DNA of 64,000 bases from an uncultured bacterium (GCA_949296425.1 CASFPN010000040.1:41568-105567); one strand, 5' to 3'. Counted from the first letter of the stretch, positions 17,492 through 27,400 are shown. The notes: a model not told the origin generated them from the sequence alone. Translations and numbers: made by a program.

Positions 17492-18662
17492 AGAAGTCCT
17501 TAAATTTATCTTCATATTGATAATGCCAACCTACAGAACAATAATGGTTTACAGGCTTATTGGCTAATGTATTATAAATGCCTCTTGCTACTCTTTTTTG
17601 AGAACCTCGAATCGTTAATCGTTTTGGTTTTATATTTTCACCTTCATTGCAACATCTATAATATAAATCTGCACCGTCATATTCTTGATTTTGTCTGCTT
17701 AAATAATTTCTATGTTCTTCCCATTCAGTTTTGGCATCATAATATATTTGATTAATATCTTGTTCATTTATATATCCATCAGTAGAACAATCTGTACATA
17801 AAATTTCCCAAGCAATATAATCTCTTATTGCAGTATCAACAGAATCATTCAAATTAACTTCTTCTAACTGCTTTACCATTAAAGAAGCCTTTAAATTCTC
17901 TATTTTTTGGGTTTCTATGCTGAAACTATCAACTAAATCATATGCATTAAGCCTATCATATCTATCTTTATAAAAATCAAACTGCTGACGAGTTATTTCT
18001 ATAACTTTTTCTGTTTTTAGTTTTGGATTTTCTAAATCAATACCAAAACAGCCTTTTATATATACATTGAAATTATTTATCAGTTTAAAAGTTTCTCCAT
18101 ATTTATTTGTAAGCATATCTATAAAATCCTCAGATGATGATTTTATAGGTTGTTCAATATAAAAAGAATTTAGAATAAACTTTAATAATTCTTTATTTGT
18201 ATTTAGTTTGTTAAAATATTGTTTTATTTCATTATCATCATCTTTTTCTTTAAAATATTCTTCCTGCTTTTTCCAGATTTCATCAAAATTATCTTTATTT
18301 TTAATGCTTAAAAAATCATTTGCTAAATTGCCAATTTCACATTTACCCCAAGAATATATTACAAATTTAATATTACTACAGATATTATCCTTATTTGTAT
18401 TTTCTATTATGCATAACCAATTATATAGAGTATTCCATAAGTCTTTCGAATAATCAGTCAAATTACAAGGTGATTTATATTTTACTTGTTCTAACTTTTT
18501 AATTCTTCCTTCATAATCAAATATGGAAATATCATCTAAATTTTCAATTCTTACTTTTCCAATAGAATCATCTGACACGATATGATATAAGGCTCTTGGT
18601 GCTTCAACATAATAGCCTAAAAAGGAATCCAGTCTTTCATTTTTAAAAGAAGAATTGCTCAT
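17475..18662 (-). CDS. ABC-3C effector with a PD-(D/E)xK-like nuclease N-terminus
   Basis: 395 residues. The N-terminal 100 residues show FLGYYVEAPRALYHIV, then an acidic ISIFDYEGR and KKLEQVKYKSPCNLT. The E...D...(E)QVKxK spacing is that of DUF4297-like/Cap4-like dsDNA endonuclease domains. The remainder is helical and would couple to the ATPase through the middle component. First gene of the three-gene operon. Its ATG lies 6 nt after a TATAAT box, implying leaderless or near-leaderless translation. The nuclease call is by motif resemblance; the active site is not proven. Confidence 0.65.
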   Translation of the reverse strand: MSNSSFKNERLDSFLGYYVEAPRALYHIVSDDSIGKVRIENLDDISIFDYEGRIKKLEQVKYKSPCNLTDYSKDLWNTLYNWLCIIENTNKDNICSNIKFVIYSWGKCEIGNLANDFLSIKNKDNFDEIWKKQEEYFKEKDDDNEIKQYFNKLNTNKELLKFILNSFYIEQPIKSSSEDFIDMLTNKYGETFKLINNFNVYIKGCFGIDLENPKLKTEKVIEITRQQFDFYKDRYDRLNAYDLVDSFSIETQKIENLKASLMVKQLEEVNLNDSVDTAIRDYIAWEILCTDCSTDGYINEQDINQIYYDAKTEWEEHRNYLSRQNQEYDGADLYYRCCNEGENIKPKRLTIRGSQKRVARGIYNTLANKPVNHYCSVGWHYQYEDKFKDFYENNI

Positions 18663-18668
18663 TCTTTA

Positions 18669-18696
18669 ATTATAACTGTAAAAACTATACTTGTAA
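18669..18696 (-). promoter_or_regulatory. Promoter of the ABC-3C operon (leaderless)
   Basis: On the minus strand TTACAA (18691-18696), a 16-bp spacer, then TATAAT (18669-18674). The ATG follows 6 nt later at 18662, so the predicted transcription start coincides with the start codon. There is no room for a ribosome site. Confidence 0.55.
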
Positions 18697-18863
18697 TATT
18701 TTGTAACATTTTGTTTACAGACAATTTAATCTCCATCTCGTAGTTAATTACATATTGTTCTGTGTGTTAAATTACAACCACGTAAAATTTTATTAACAAC
18801 AAAGTCAATTTTTTCTCTCTTTGTGTTTTTATATAAATATGTTAGTGTTAATGAGGTAGGATT

Positions 18864-19741
18864 ATGACCATCGGTTACTCTCAAATAAATTTTGATACAT
18901 ATAATATGAATCAGAAATTGGGCTATAGCTATCAATACCCCGCATTTCGAAATGTGCAGCCCCCCCCCCCCTAGTTACAGAGCAAATACAAACTAATCAA
19001 GAGAAAGAAGTTTTGTCTACTTATGCTAAGTTGGGAATTGGAATAGGTGTTACAACAGCTATAGCTATTGGAGTAGATTTTTTATTCTGTAAAGGCAAGC
19101 ATATTAAAAATTTATGGGGAAAACTAAAAGGGAATAATTCTAGACCAAATGATAATCCGCCTTCATTACCTCCTTCTAACACTCCTGTTGCCCCTAAAAA
19201 AACGAACTTCTTTGAACAAAGAGGTTTAAAAATTAATAAAGAAGTTGTATCAAATGCAGATGGTACACTTTATACAGGGTCTATTGAGCTAACTAATAAA
19301 AATGGAGAAAGATTTATTTTAGAATATAAAGACGGAATGCTTCAAACATCAGAAAAATATACGAAGGCTGGAGAATTCGTATCACGTAAAAAATACACTC
19401 AAGAAATAGAAACTGGTTATGATCCTAATAAAGTTCCATATCCAATTAAAAAAAGATATATGTTTGAATATAACAAGGATGGTAAAATTATTAATGGGTT
19501 AGTAGTTATAGAAAACGAATGCAGTCACAACAAGCATACGTTTGTTGTTAATAACAAATATCGCGTTTTCAAAAAAAATAAAGAAATTACAATAACGAGA
19601 TTTGCAGATAAAGATGGTAAAAAATATGAATTATTTGATATACCGTTTGATAACGAATTGGATGCTCGGTGGGGACTTGGTAAGGCTATTCTAGGAGCCT
19701 TAATATCTCCTTTTAAAAAACATTATACATTATATAAATAA
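18864..19741 (+). CDS. Frame-disrupted membrane protein at a poly-C tract (probable phase-variable gene, OFF)
   Basis: From ATG 18864 (after GAGGTAGG) the frame reads 32 codons, enters a 12-C run (four Pro codons) and hits TAG at 18972. With one more C (or two fewer) it joins an open frame that runs to 19741, giving a 292-residue protein. That protein has a Pro-rich N-terminal region, one membrane helix (GIGIGVTTAIAIGVDFLF), a Pro/Asn-rich linker and a beta-rich C-terminal domain with GTLYTGSIEL and GERFILEYKDG blocks. The function is unknown. Gene length set by homopolymer length is the hallmark of a contingency locus; a sequencing error in the run is the alternative. A TTG at 19013 could start a shorter product. 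Confidence 0.6.
18960..18971. repeat. 12-base poly-C tract inside a coding frame
   Basis: Twelve consecutive C residues, exceptional in this AT-rich sequence, at the junction of two out-of-phase frames of the same gene. 10 or 13 C would restore the frame; 12 leaves it closed by TAG. Confidence 0.9.
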
Positions 19742-19884
19742 TAAATCTGCAACTCTATAAGCTACAATAATTGTATCTTATAGATGCTTATAGGATGCAA
19801 ATTTTGCACCGCCAAAATACTCAAAATTCCTGTTCAAAATAATCAAACCGAGTGTCTTTTTATAAATAATGTACTGGCAAAATT

Positions 19885-22272
19885 TTAATGCAAACCTTTA
19901 CTTGAAAAGATATCAAAATAGTAGCTGTTATCTTTACATAAAAGCCTGTCGCCATACCCCGTAAGCTTTAACTCTAAAGTATATTCGCTACTTTTATTGT
20001 TCCTATCAACCTTTTTCATCCCTGAAGTTCCGCTTGTAGTCGCAAATTTAGACAAAGCTTCTTCAAAACCTTCAAGATATTCAAGACATGTAGGATATTT
20101 ATATTTTGCAATAATTTGTTGTTTTGCAACTGCTGCTATTGTAGCAGGAACAAAATCCTCCGAACTGGCATACATTTTAGCTGAACTACAAGTGTCAACC
20201 TTAGAGTATTCATTTTCAATAACATGTTTTAACAATAGTTTTTCTACAGGGTCTTTTAAATCAAACATTTCTATAAATTTTGTTAAATACGTTTTGTCCA
20301 AACTTGTAAGATCTTGATAATCATCAAATTTACAAAGATATTTTACGGCTTTTTCAAAATTATTTCCTGTCTTATTCATAATAAGAGATAAAATTGCAGG
20401 AGTTTGAACATATTGTAAACTTTCAGGATAATTTCTTGCAATCTCGTAATTAATAATATATTTTCCTGCAAGATCGGTATTTATAGACCCATCCGGCTGC
20501 TTACCATACTTAATGGCATTTTTAAAGATTTCACTATCAGCGTTACTTGTTCTATAAGTGTTAAATGTGTCCCATCGCATTATGGTATTTTCCAGCTTAA
20601 ATTTGTTTATGGGTTTTCCCTGTTTTTTTAGATTAATATTATCCGTAATCAACTGAATAATAAATTTTGCATTATGGCAATCAGCTGAATCTAAACTATC
20701 CGGACGATATTTACCGCATAACAGTGCAATTTTATTCATATTTTCCATATAAAGAAAATTTATTGCCTCATCAAACTTGTGTTTTAATTCACTTAGTTCA
20801 AAAGCCTTTTTCTGATCTAACTTTATTTTTTCAAGAGCCTTTTTTTGTTCTATTGCATTGCGTTGTTCTGTTCCTTTTGGTCTGATATCATCTTTCGCAA
20901 TTAATTCAAGAAGATTGTCTACTGATTTATTTCCATCGGAAACTTCATCCAATCCTCTGAGAAATTTTATCAACTGTTTTACATCTTCTTCTTCAAAAGT
21001 ACAAGAGGCAAAATCAAGAATTTTTTCAAGTAATCTTTGATCACTTATAACTCCATTATCAAAATACGATGTTAAACACGCTTTTAGACGTGCAACATCA
21101 AAGTTATCATAATCTCTCAGAGCTTCACGAATCATTTTTGCAGAAGAAATCATCTTTTTAATTTTTTCCGAGAGTTTATCAAATTTGTATTCAGGTTCCT
21201 TCAAGACGGAAACAGGAAGATCAAAATATTGATTAGAATAAGTTATATTACTGAGTTTTTCCGATTTCAAATATTGCTGCCTTAAAACTGATAACACAAA
21301 ATCGTCAAAATCAACAAATAACAATCTGATATCATTGTCAGTTACTTGAGGGGTTTTAACTTTTTTTGCCTCCGGGACAGAATTTAAACCGGATCTTCTA
21401 ACCAAATCTGTATATTTTTCAACAACCGCTTTACAAACAGAACTCAAAAGTTTGTCTTGTAAAACTTCTTCTTTGATATTGAATTTTTGAGCAATTCCTG
21501 ACAGTATTTCTTTTACCTTGTCATCAGTCAATAAACAAAAATTATCACGATCACCTTGAAGTACAAAATTATGCATTGATTCAAAAAAGTCCCTTGTTAA
21601 TGTATTGACAATCTTTTTTGAAATTACTTTTTCAGGTCTCTGCGGGATTTTAATATGAGGATAGTGATTATGTAATTCTTCAACTGTTTCTATTTCATTT
21701 AATTTGTCATAATGTTGATAAAAAACTTTTGCTAAATCAAAATTATTTTCCTCAATTGCAGATTTAAATTTATTTATTAAAGGATAATCAATTTTTTCAT
21801 CCTTAGAATTGACAGAAGCTTTCTTTTTAGGCGCAATTCGCATTTTTTCCAAAGTTTGAAGCTCCTTGGACAAACCGCGAATCAAATCCACTCTTTGCTG
21901 ATCATTAAGTCTTTTATCATTTTGTATACGTTCAAGTTCTTCTACTATTTCAAGTTGTCGTTTAAAATTATGACGATAAACTGAAAGGACTCGACTCAAT
22001 TCATCTATAAATAAATCTGCAGGATCTTCACAATCAGAATCAGAACTTAAAATTTCCGTTATTTGCTTTAATAATTTCTTTTTTTCAAGCTCACAGTCCA
22101 ACATACGTTTTGGTTTAACATTATAAATAGCTCCGAATGGAATTTGAGTATAATCAATTGAAGCATAATCAGAGTCTATATTTGAACTGCTGCAATCCTC
22201 CGATTTGAATGTATTATATCGGGATAAATATACATATTTATTTGTATTAAATGAAACTTTCATAACTTTCAC
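19885..22272 (-). CDS. Large hypothetical protein, lineage-specific type
   Basis: 795 residues with no recognised domain. It is highly charged and largely helical, with coiled-coil-like stretches around residues 60-130 (LEKKKLLKQI, RQLEIVEELERI) and 470-510 (NAIEQKKALEKIKLDQKKAFELSELKHKF). There is no signal peptide or membrane helix. Near the N-terminus is YTQIPFGAIYN (residues 41-51); the neighbouring GNAT protein carries a similar ISFGANF near its start. I see no catalytic signature. Gene boundaries are clear and it is monocistronic. Confidence 0.7.
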   Translation of the reverse strand: MKVMKVSFNTNKYVYLSRYNTFKSEDCSSSNIDSDYASIDYTQIPFGAIYNVKPKRMLDCELEKKKLLKQITEILSSDSDCEDPADLFIDELSRVLSVYRHNFKRQLEIVEELERIQNDKRLNDQQRVDLIRGLSKELQTLEKMRIAPKKKASVNSKDEKIDYPLINKFKSAIEENNFDLAKVFYQHYDKLNEIETVEELHNHYPHIKIPQRPEKVISKKIVNTLTRDFFESMHNFVLQGDRDNFCLLTDDKVKEILSGIAQKFNIKEEVLQDKLLSSVCKAVVEKYTDLVRRSGLNSVPEAKKVKTPQVTDNDIRLLFVDFDDFVLSVLRQQYLKSEKLSNITYSNQYFDLPVSVLKEPEYKFDKLSEKIKKMISSAKMIREALRDYDNFDVARLKACLTSYFDNGVISDQRLLEKILDFASCTFEEEDVKQLIKFLRGLDEVSDGNKSVDNLLELIAKDDIRPKGTEQRNAIEQKKALEKIKLDQKKAFELSELKHKFDEAINFLYMENMNKIALLCGKYRPDSLDSADCHNAKFIIQLITDNINLKKQGKPINKFKLENTIMRWDTFNTYRTSNADSEIFKNAIKYGKQPDGSINTDLAGKYIINYEIARNYPESLQYVQTPAILSLIMNKTGNNFEKAVKYLCKFDDYQDLTSLDKTYLTKFIEMFDLKDPVEKLLLKHVIENEYSKVDTCSSAKMYASSEDFVPATIAAVAKQQIIAKYKYPTCLEYLEGFEEALSKFATTSGTSGMKKVDRNNKSSEYTLELKLTGYGDRLLCKDNSYYFDIFSSKGLH

Positions 22273-22397
22273 TATGTATAAATTACTAAAAATTAAACAA
22301 AAAAATTTTTAAGTATTTAGAGCGGTTAAAGCAATAATTTTTTACAAAAATTTATATTTAAGCAGAAACAAATCACAAATTTTTTGTATAAGAGCTT

Positions 22398-22955
22398 TTA
22401 ATTCTTCTCCCATACCATTGAATAAACGTGGGGAGAAATTCTTCTAAATCCTTTTTTTTCATAAAAAAGATAAACACCTGGTGTTGATATTAAATGAATT
22501 TTATCGTTATAAAGTTTAAAATAGTTAATAATAGCGGTTCCTACCCGTTTAATAAACGGCAGCCCTCTGGAATATAAATATTGCGGATGAGTTTGAAGAT
22601 ATTTAATTTGAATTTCTTTATTATTCAGCTTCTTAATCTCAGTCAGACCCAAAATATTTCTGGCTTCTATATCTTCAAAATTCCCGTTTTGATTTGTGAG
22701 GGCAAAATATCTGATATTTGGATCTTTTACTGTTTTTTCAGATGCAGCTTTAATATCATAATAAATATTGCCTGCATAAGTATCCCCGCCAAAGTCACGC
22801 GCGATTTCATACAAGGCTTTAACGTCATTCTTATCATGAGGATTAAATTCCACAAAATTTGCAAAATCCGTAGTATAAATTTTTTTTTCGTATGAATATT
22901 TTTTTATCGGAAGCTTTTGAATAAAATTCGCACCGAAAGATATGTTATTGTTCAT
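22398..22955 (-). CDS. GNAT-like acetyltransferase
   Basis: 185 residues. The C-terminal half fits a GNAT fold: IQIKYLQTHPQYL (strand 4), RGLPFIKRVGTAIINYFKLY (acetyl-CoA loop and helix, though the Q/RxxGxG/A loop is imperfect), then IHLISTPGVYLFYEKKGFRRI (strand 5 and the FYEKxGF motif typical of GNATs). The N-terminus ISFGANFIQKLPI resembles a motif in the adjacent 795-residue protein. The substrate is unknown. Confidence 0.6.
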   Translation of the reverse strand: MNNNISFGANFIQKLPIKKYSYEKKIYTTDFANFVEFNPHDKNDVKALYEIARDFGGDTYAGNIYYDIKAASEKTVKDPNIRYFALTNQNGNFEDIEARNILGLTEIKKLNNKEIQIKYLQTHPQYLYSRGLPFIKRVGTAIINYFKLYNDKIHLISTPGVYLFYEKKGFRRISPHVYSMVWEKN

Positions 22956-23132
22956 TTGATAATTTAAAAACTCAAAAAAAAAGATTTTTGCTATTCATAT
23001 TAAACTCCAATATTTAATTTAGGATTTATTATTGACTATTATATGTGTTAAGAATATCATTAACAAAAAAGATTCTCAGGAGCAGATACCGAACAATTTT
23101 TCCATGTTATAAATAAAATAAAAAGGCCTAAT

Positions 23133-24449
23133 ATGGAACAAAAATCACTTTTTGAAAACGAAAACAATCAGCCTCTTGCGTCGCGTTTAAGACCGCGGGA
23201 TTTATATGAATTTGCCGGACAACAGCATTTAATCGGCGAAGGTAAAATTTTGCGCAGATTAATAGAAGAAGACAAAATTTCTTCAATGATATTCTGGGGG
23301 CCTCCAGGAGTCGGCAAAACTACACTGGCAAGCATAATTGCAAACAGAACGAATTCTTCTTTCATAAATTTTTCCGCAGTCACAAGCGGAATAAAAGAAA
23401 TAAAAACAGTTATGACGCAAGCGGAAGAAGCACGTAAAATTGGTCAAAAAACAATTGTTTTTGTGGATGAAATTCATCGTTTTAACAAAGCCCAGCAGGA
23501 CGCGTTTTTACCGTTTGTTGAGAAAGGTAGCATTATACTAATTGGTGCAACAACTGAAAATCCTTCATTTGAGGTCAACGGTGCGCTACTTTCAAGGTGC
23601 AAAGTTTTCGTGCTTCAGGGGCTTAAAACAGAAGATTTAGTAAAACTTCTAAAACGCGCAATCACGGACAAACGCGGTTTCGGCAGCCAAACTGTTCATA
23701 TAACTGACGAACAACTTGAAATAGTTGCTAAATTTGCAAACGGTGACGCCAGAAATGCCCTTTCAACTCTTGAAATGGTTGTATTGAACGGGGAAGTTTC
23801 ATCTGGCGGAGAAATAACCGTTACAGAAGAAACTTTGGAACAATGTATTTCTAAAAAATCTCTTTTATATGACAAAAACGGAGAAGAACATTACAATATA
23901 ATATCAGCATTGCATAAATCCATGAGGAATTCCGATCCTGATGCGGCTGTTTACTGGCTTGCCAGAATGCTTGAGGCAGGGGAAGACCCTTTGTATGTAG
24001 CAAGACGTGTTATAAGATTTGCAAGCGAAGATGTCGGACTTTCTGATCCGCATGCACTTGAAATTGCTGTTGCTGCATATCATGCCTGCCATTTCATCGG
24101 AATGCCGGAATGTTCGGTCAATCTTACACAGGCTGTTATTTATATGGCACTTGCACCAAAATCAAATGCAATGGAAATAGCTTATGAAACCGCTAAAAGA
24201 GATGCCATAAAAGAACTTGCCGAACCAGTTCCGCTTGTTATAAGAAATGCACCGACAAAACTTATGAGAGAATTGAATTACGGCAAAGGCTATCAATATG
24301 CCCACGATACGGAAGAAAAATTAACAAATATGCAGTGCCTTCCGGATTCTCTGCTCGGTAAAGAATATTACCGGCCGACAGAACAGGGGCTTGAAGCTAA
24401 ATACAAGGCAAAACTTGAAAAAATTAAAGAGTGGAAAAGAACACATTAA
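23133..24449 (+). CDS. rarA: Replication-associated recombination protein RarA (MgsA)
   Basis: A 438-residue AAA+ ATPase of the RarA/MgsA/WRNIP1 family, related to clamp loaders and acting at stalled replication forks. Walker A is [11 protein letters not shown] (about residues 56-66), Walker B is [16 protein letters not shown], sensor 1 is [14 protein letters not shown], and the Arg finger region is ALLSRC. The C-terminal MgsA domain (RKIxY-like and MAxAPKSN blocks) is complete. The start follows AAGG at a suitable distance. Monocistronic. Confidence 0.95.
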   Translation: MEQKSLFENENNQPLASRLRPRDLYEFAGQQHLIGEGKILRRLIEEDKISSMIFWGPPGVGKTTLASIIANRTNSSFINFSAVTSGIKEIKTVMTQAEEARKIGQKTIVFVDEIHRFNKAQQDAFLPFVEKGSIILIGATTENPSFEVNGALLSRCKVFVLQGLKTEDLVKLLKRAITDKRGFGSQTVHITDEQLEIVAKFANGDARNALSTLEMVVLNGEVSSGGEITVTEETLEQCISKKSLLYDKNGEEHYNIISALHKSMRNSDPDAAVYWLARMLEAGEDPLYVARRVIRFASEDVGLSDPHALEIAVAAYHACHFIGMPECSVNLTQAVIYMALAPKSNAMEIAYETAKRDAIKELAEPVPLVIRNAPTKLMRELNYGKGYQYAHDTEEKLTNMQCLPDSLLGKEYYRPTEQGLEAKYKAKLEKIKEWKRTH

Positions 24450-24526
24450 ATTAGTTTTCAGCAATTTGTATATTAGCTCTCAAAAAAATTCAGGGTAAAA
24501 ATTCAGACTCCTTCGTAAATTCATAA

Positions 24527-25414
24527 TTACTTAATTCTTTCCGGTTTCCTTGTAACAGCAAGGAATACGCCAAAAAGAATCAGTAAAACACCTATTGAAA
24601 TCCTTAGCGTTAAATGTTCGTTAAAAAACAAAATTCCGAAAAATATAGCTGTTAAAGGTTCGAGTGCTCCCAGAATTGCAGTCTTTGTGGAGCCTATAAG
24701 TTTAATCGCAATATTTATTGTTTCAATAGATATTATTGTAGGCAGCAGTGCAAGCCCGGTAACATAAAACCATAATATAGGCTTATCTAAAATTTGAAGC
24801 TGTGTACAAAATTTTAAATTCACAATATAAACAAGTAAGCCAAAAAGCATTACATAAAAACTCATCTTTAAACTGTTCATGTGTTTGATTGTACTAATAT
24901 TTTTAACCCCAACGATGTATAAAGCGTACAAAAGTGCAGATATTAAAACTACCGTAACTCCATGGATATTCAGACTTACACCTGGTTTTCCATGGTACAA
25001 CATAACAATTCCCGTAAATGTCAACAATATAGAAACAATAACCGTTTTTGTCATTTTTTCTTTAAAAAATAAAGACATTATAACCGCAACCACAACAGGA
25101 TAGATAAAAAGAATTGTACAGGCAATACCTGCTTCAATATATTTAAAAGCTTCAAACAATGTCAATGACGACAATGAAAAAAACAATCCCATAATGAAAA
25201 GCGGGAAAAACTCTTTAAACGTAATATGCAAAGATAACTTTTTTACAAATTTTAGCCATACACCGTAAATTATAACAGCAATTGCATATCTGTAAAATAA
25301 AACGGAATTAACCCCTACCCCGCTTGAAAAAAGCGGCAGGGCAAATAAAGGGTTAGTTCCATAGCTTGCAGATGCTATTGCACCGTTAATTATACCTTTT
25401 GTTTGTCTTTTCAT
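24527..25414 (-). CDS. EamA-type (DMT superfamily) transporter
   Basis: 295 residues with ten predicted membrane helices arranged as two EamA repeats (roughly residues 5-140 and 150-290). Conserved features include the glycine-rich start GIINGAIASASYGTNPLF and the end of repeat 2, LGALEPLTAIFFGILFFNEHLT, a classic EamA block (EP...G...L.E). A drug or metabolite exporter of unknown substrate in the inner membrane. It is convergent with rarA and divergent from tyrA. Confidence 0.9.
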   Translation of the reverse strand: MKRQTKGIINGAIASASYGTNPLFALPLFSSGVGVNSVLFYRYAIAVIIYGVWLKFVKKLSLHITFKEFFPLFIMGLFFSLSSLTLFEAFKYIEAGIACTILFIYPVVVAVIMSLFFKEKMTKTVIVSILLTFTGIVMLYHGKPGVSLNIHGVTVVLISALLYALYIVGVKNISTIKHMNSLKMSFYVMLFGLLVYIVNLKFCTQLQILDKPILWFYVTGLALLPTIISIETINIAIKLIGSTKTAILGALEPLTAIFFGILFFNEHLTLRISIGVLLILFGVFLAVTRKPERIK

Positions 25415-25469
25415 CCAAATCTTCCCAACTACAACAATATATCTTAATGCAACAAAAAAATCAATTTAA

Positions 25470-25478
25470 TGCTATAAT
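25470..25478 (+). promoter_or_regulatory. Extended -10 promoter of tyrA (leaderless)
   Basis: TGC-TATAAT (TGn plus the consensus -10), with the hexamer at 25473-25478, ends 6 nt before the ATG at 25485. The predicted transcription start falls on the start codon and no ribosome site is present. Confidence 0.5.
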
Positions 25479-25484
25479 AAACTT

Positions 25485-26249
25485 ATGAAAATAGGAATTA
25501 TCGGTTTAGGTCTTATAGGCGGCTCTTTATTTAAAGATTTGAAAAAAGATTATGACGTAATTGCGGTATCACAATCGCAAAACGGCGAGAATATATACAA
25601 ATCTTTTGATGTATTGAAAGACAGAGATATTGTATTTGTCTGCACTCCAATGAACAAAACTCTTGCCGTACTTGACGAACTTGAAACCGTTCTGTCCGCT
25701 CAAACAACAGTTACTGACGTTTGCAGTTTAAAAGAATTCGTATGTAATAAAGAACGTCCTTATAATTTTATTCCTTCACATCCTATGGCCGGAACTGAAA
25801 ATAAAGGCTTTGAAAATTCTTTTGAAGGATTATTTAAAAATGCAAAATGGGTAGTCATCGGAAGACAAGAGGCCAAAAAAGCAGAAGCGCAGGCTTTATT
25901 AATAGAAATTATAAATTATGTCGGAGCAAAGCCTGTATTTATGACAGCAAAACAACATGATGAAGCTGCTGCAATGATTTCACACATGCCGATGGTTATT
26001 GCACAGGCTTTAATGCTTACGGCTAAAGATAATCCGCTTGCACTTGAAATTGCATCAAGCGGTTTTCGCGATATGACGAGGCTTGCACTGTCAAATGAGG
26101 AAATGGCATGCGATATGGTTTCTATGAACCACAAAAATATAGAACACGCTATTTTAAAGCTTTACAAGGCAGTCGGAGATTTAACAAACAGCGATTATCC
26201 CAAAACAATTTCCGAATTAAAACAAATTCGGTCCAAAATGTTTATTTAA
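25485..26249 (+). CDS. tyrA: Prephenate/arogenate dehydrogenase
   Basis: 254 residues. An N-terminal Rossmann fold (IGIIGLGLIGGSLFKDLK, GxGxxG at residues 7-12) binds NAD(P). The substrate-binding blocks SHPMAGTENKGFE and HDEAAAMISHMPMVIAQAL follow, with the catalytic His in ISHMP. It converts prephenate or arogenate in tyrosine synthesis; which substrate cannot be told. There is no chorismate-mutase or ACT domain. The 3' end overlaps the convergent mtnA by 8 nt. Confidence 0.92.
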   Translation: MKIGIIGLGLIGGSLFKDLKKDYDVIAVSQSQNGENIYKSFDVLKDRDIVFVCTPMNKTLAVLDELETVLSAQTTVTDVCSLKEFVCNKERPYNFIPSHPMAGTENKGFENSFEGLFKNAKWVVIGRQEAKKAEAQALLIEIINYVGAKPVFMTAKQHDEAAAMISHMPMVIAQALMLTAKDNPLALEIASSGFRDMTRLALSNEEMACDMVSMNHKNIEHAILKLYKAVGDLTNSDYPKTISELKQIRSKMFI

Positions 26250-27300
26250 GAAACACCTCAGCAATTGATTTATTATAATCAGGTCTTAAAATACCTTTTT
26301 CAGTGATAATACCTGTGATCAACTCATTAGGAGTTACATCAAACCCAGGGTTTATAACATTCACATCAGGTGCACAGATTATTTTCCCGTTAATATGTGT
26401 AACTTCATCATGCGAACGTTCTTCAATTACAATCTCATCACCTGTTTTTATTGATGTATCAATTGTAGACAGCGGTGCTGCGACATAAAACGGTATATTA
26501 TGATATTTTGCGGCTATTGCAACGGTATAAGTTCCGATTTTGTTTGCGGCATCCCCGTTTGCAGCAATTCTGTCGGCACCGACAACCACCATATCAATCA
26601 TTCCCTTTTTCATAAAATATGAACACATACCATCGGTTATCAAAGTTGTCGGGATGCCGTCCATTGTAAGTTCAAATGTCGTAATCCTTGCACCCTGCTG
26701 ACGCGGGCGTGTTTCATCCGCAAACACCTGAATTGTCGGATCATTAGCAAAAGCAGAACGTACAACCCCGAGAGCAGTACCATAACCGACTGTCGCAAGA
26801 GCGCCTGCATTACAGTGAGTAAGAATTGTTGCACCTTTCGGAACAACTTCGGCTCCGTAATCACCTATTCTTTTATTGATTGCGATATCTTCATTTTCCA
26901 GTCTTATACCGTTTTGTTTTAATTCTTCAACAATTCCATGTATATCTGATTTGGAATTTTTAATAACTTCTTTCTGCTTTTCAACAGCCCACATTAAATT
27001 TACGGCTGTTGGGCGGGATGTTGCCATATAATCAGCTTTTTCAAGAAGTTGATTAACAAATTCGTCACGGTTCAAATTCTTCTGTGCCAGCTCCTGTGCA
27101 TATAAAACAACACCATGTGCACCTGCAACACCGATTGCCGGCGCCCCTCTGACTATCATATTTTTTATGGCATCAAACATGGCCTGACCTGTTTTGACAG
27201 TTATATACTTAAACTCGTAAGGCAAAAGAGTCTGATCAACCATTTTAGAATAATTATCAACCCATTCTATTGTTTTTATTTTTGAATGAAATTCCGCCAT
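26242..27300 (-). CDS. mtnA: S-methyl-5-thioribose-1-phosphate isomerase
   Basis: 352 residues of the aIF2B-related MtnA family, isomerising methylthioribose-1-phosphate to methylthioribulose-1-phosphate in methionine salvage. Seen: RGAPAIGVAGAHG, the catalytic Cys block THCNAGALATVGYGTALG, DETRPRQQGAR, and the Asp block VVGADRIAANGDAANKIGTY. A GAAGGGAAG ribosome site precedes the ATG. No other salvage gene is adjacent, so a role as a promiscuous sugar-phosphate isomerase cannot be excluded. Confidence 0.95.
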   Translation of the reverse strand: MAEFHSKIKTIEWVDNYSKMVDQTLLPYEFKYITVKTGQAMFDAIKNMIVRGAPAIGVAGAHGVVLYAQELAQKNLNRDEFVNQLLEKADYMATSRPTAVNLMWAVEKQKEVIKNSKSDIHGIVEELKQNGIRLENEDIAINKRIGDYGAEVVPKGATILTHCNAGALATVGYGTALGVVRSAFANDPTIQVFADETRPRQQGARITTFELTMDGIPTTLITDGMCSYFMKKGMIDMVVVGADRIAANGDAANKIGTYTVAIAAKYHNIPFYVAAPLSTIDTSIKTGDEIVIEERSHDEVTHINGKIICAPDVNVINPGFDVTPNELITGIITEKGILRPDYNKSIAEVFLK

Positions 27301-27400
27301 TTTACTTCCCTTCTTTTTTACTGATATTAACTATAATAATAGAAATATGTCTGTACGTAAAGAATAATTATTAAATTTACTTTGTGATAGTATTATAGTT

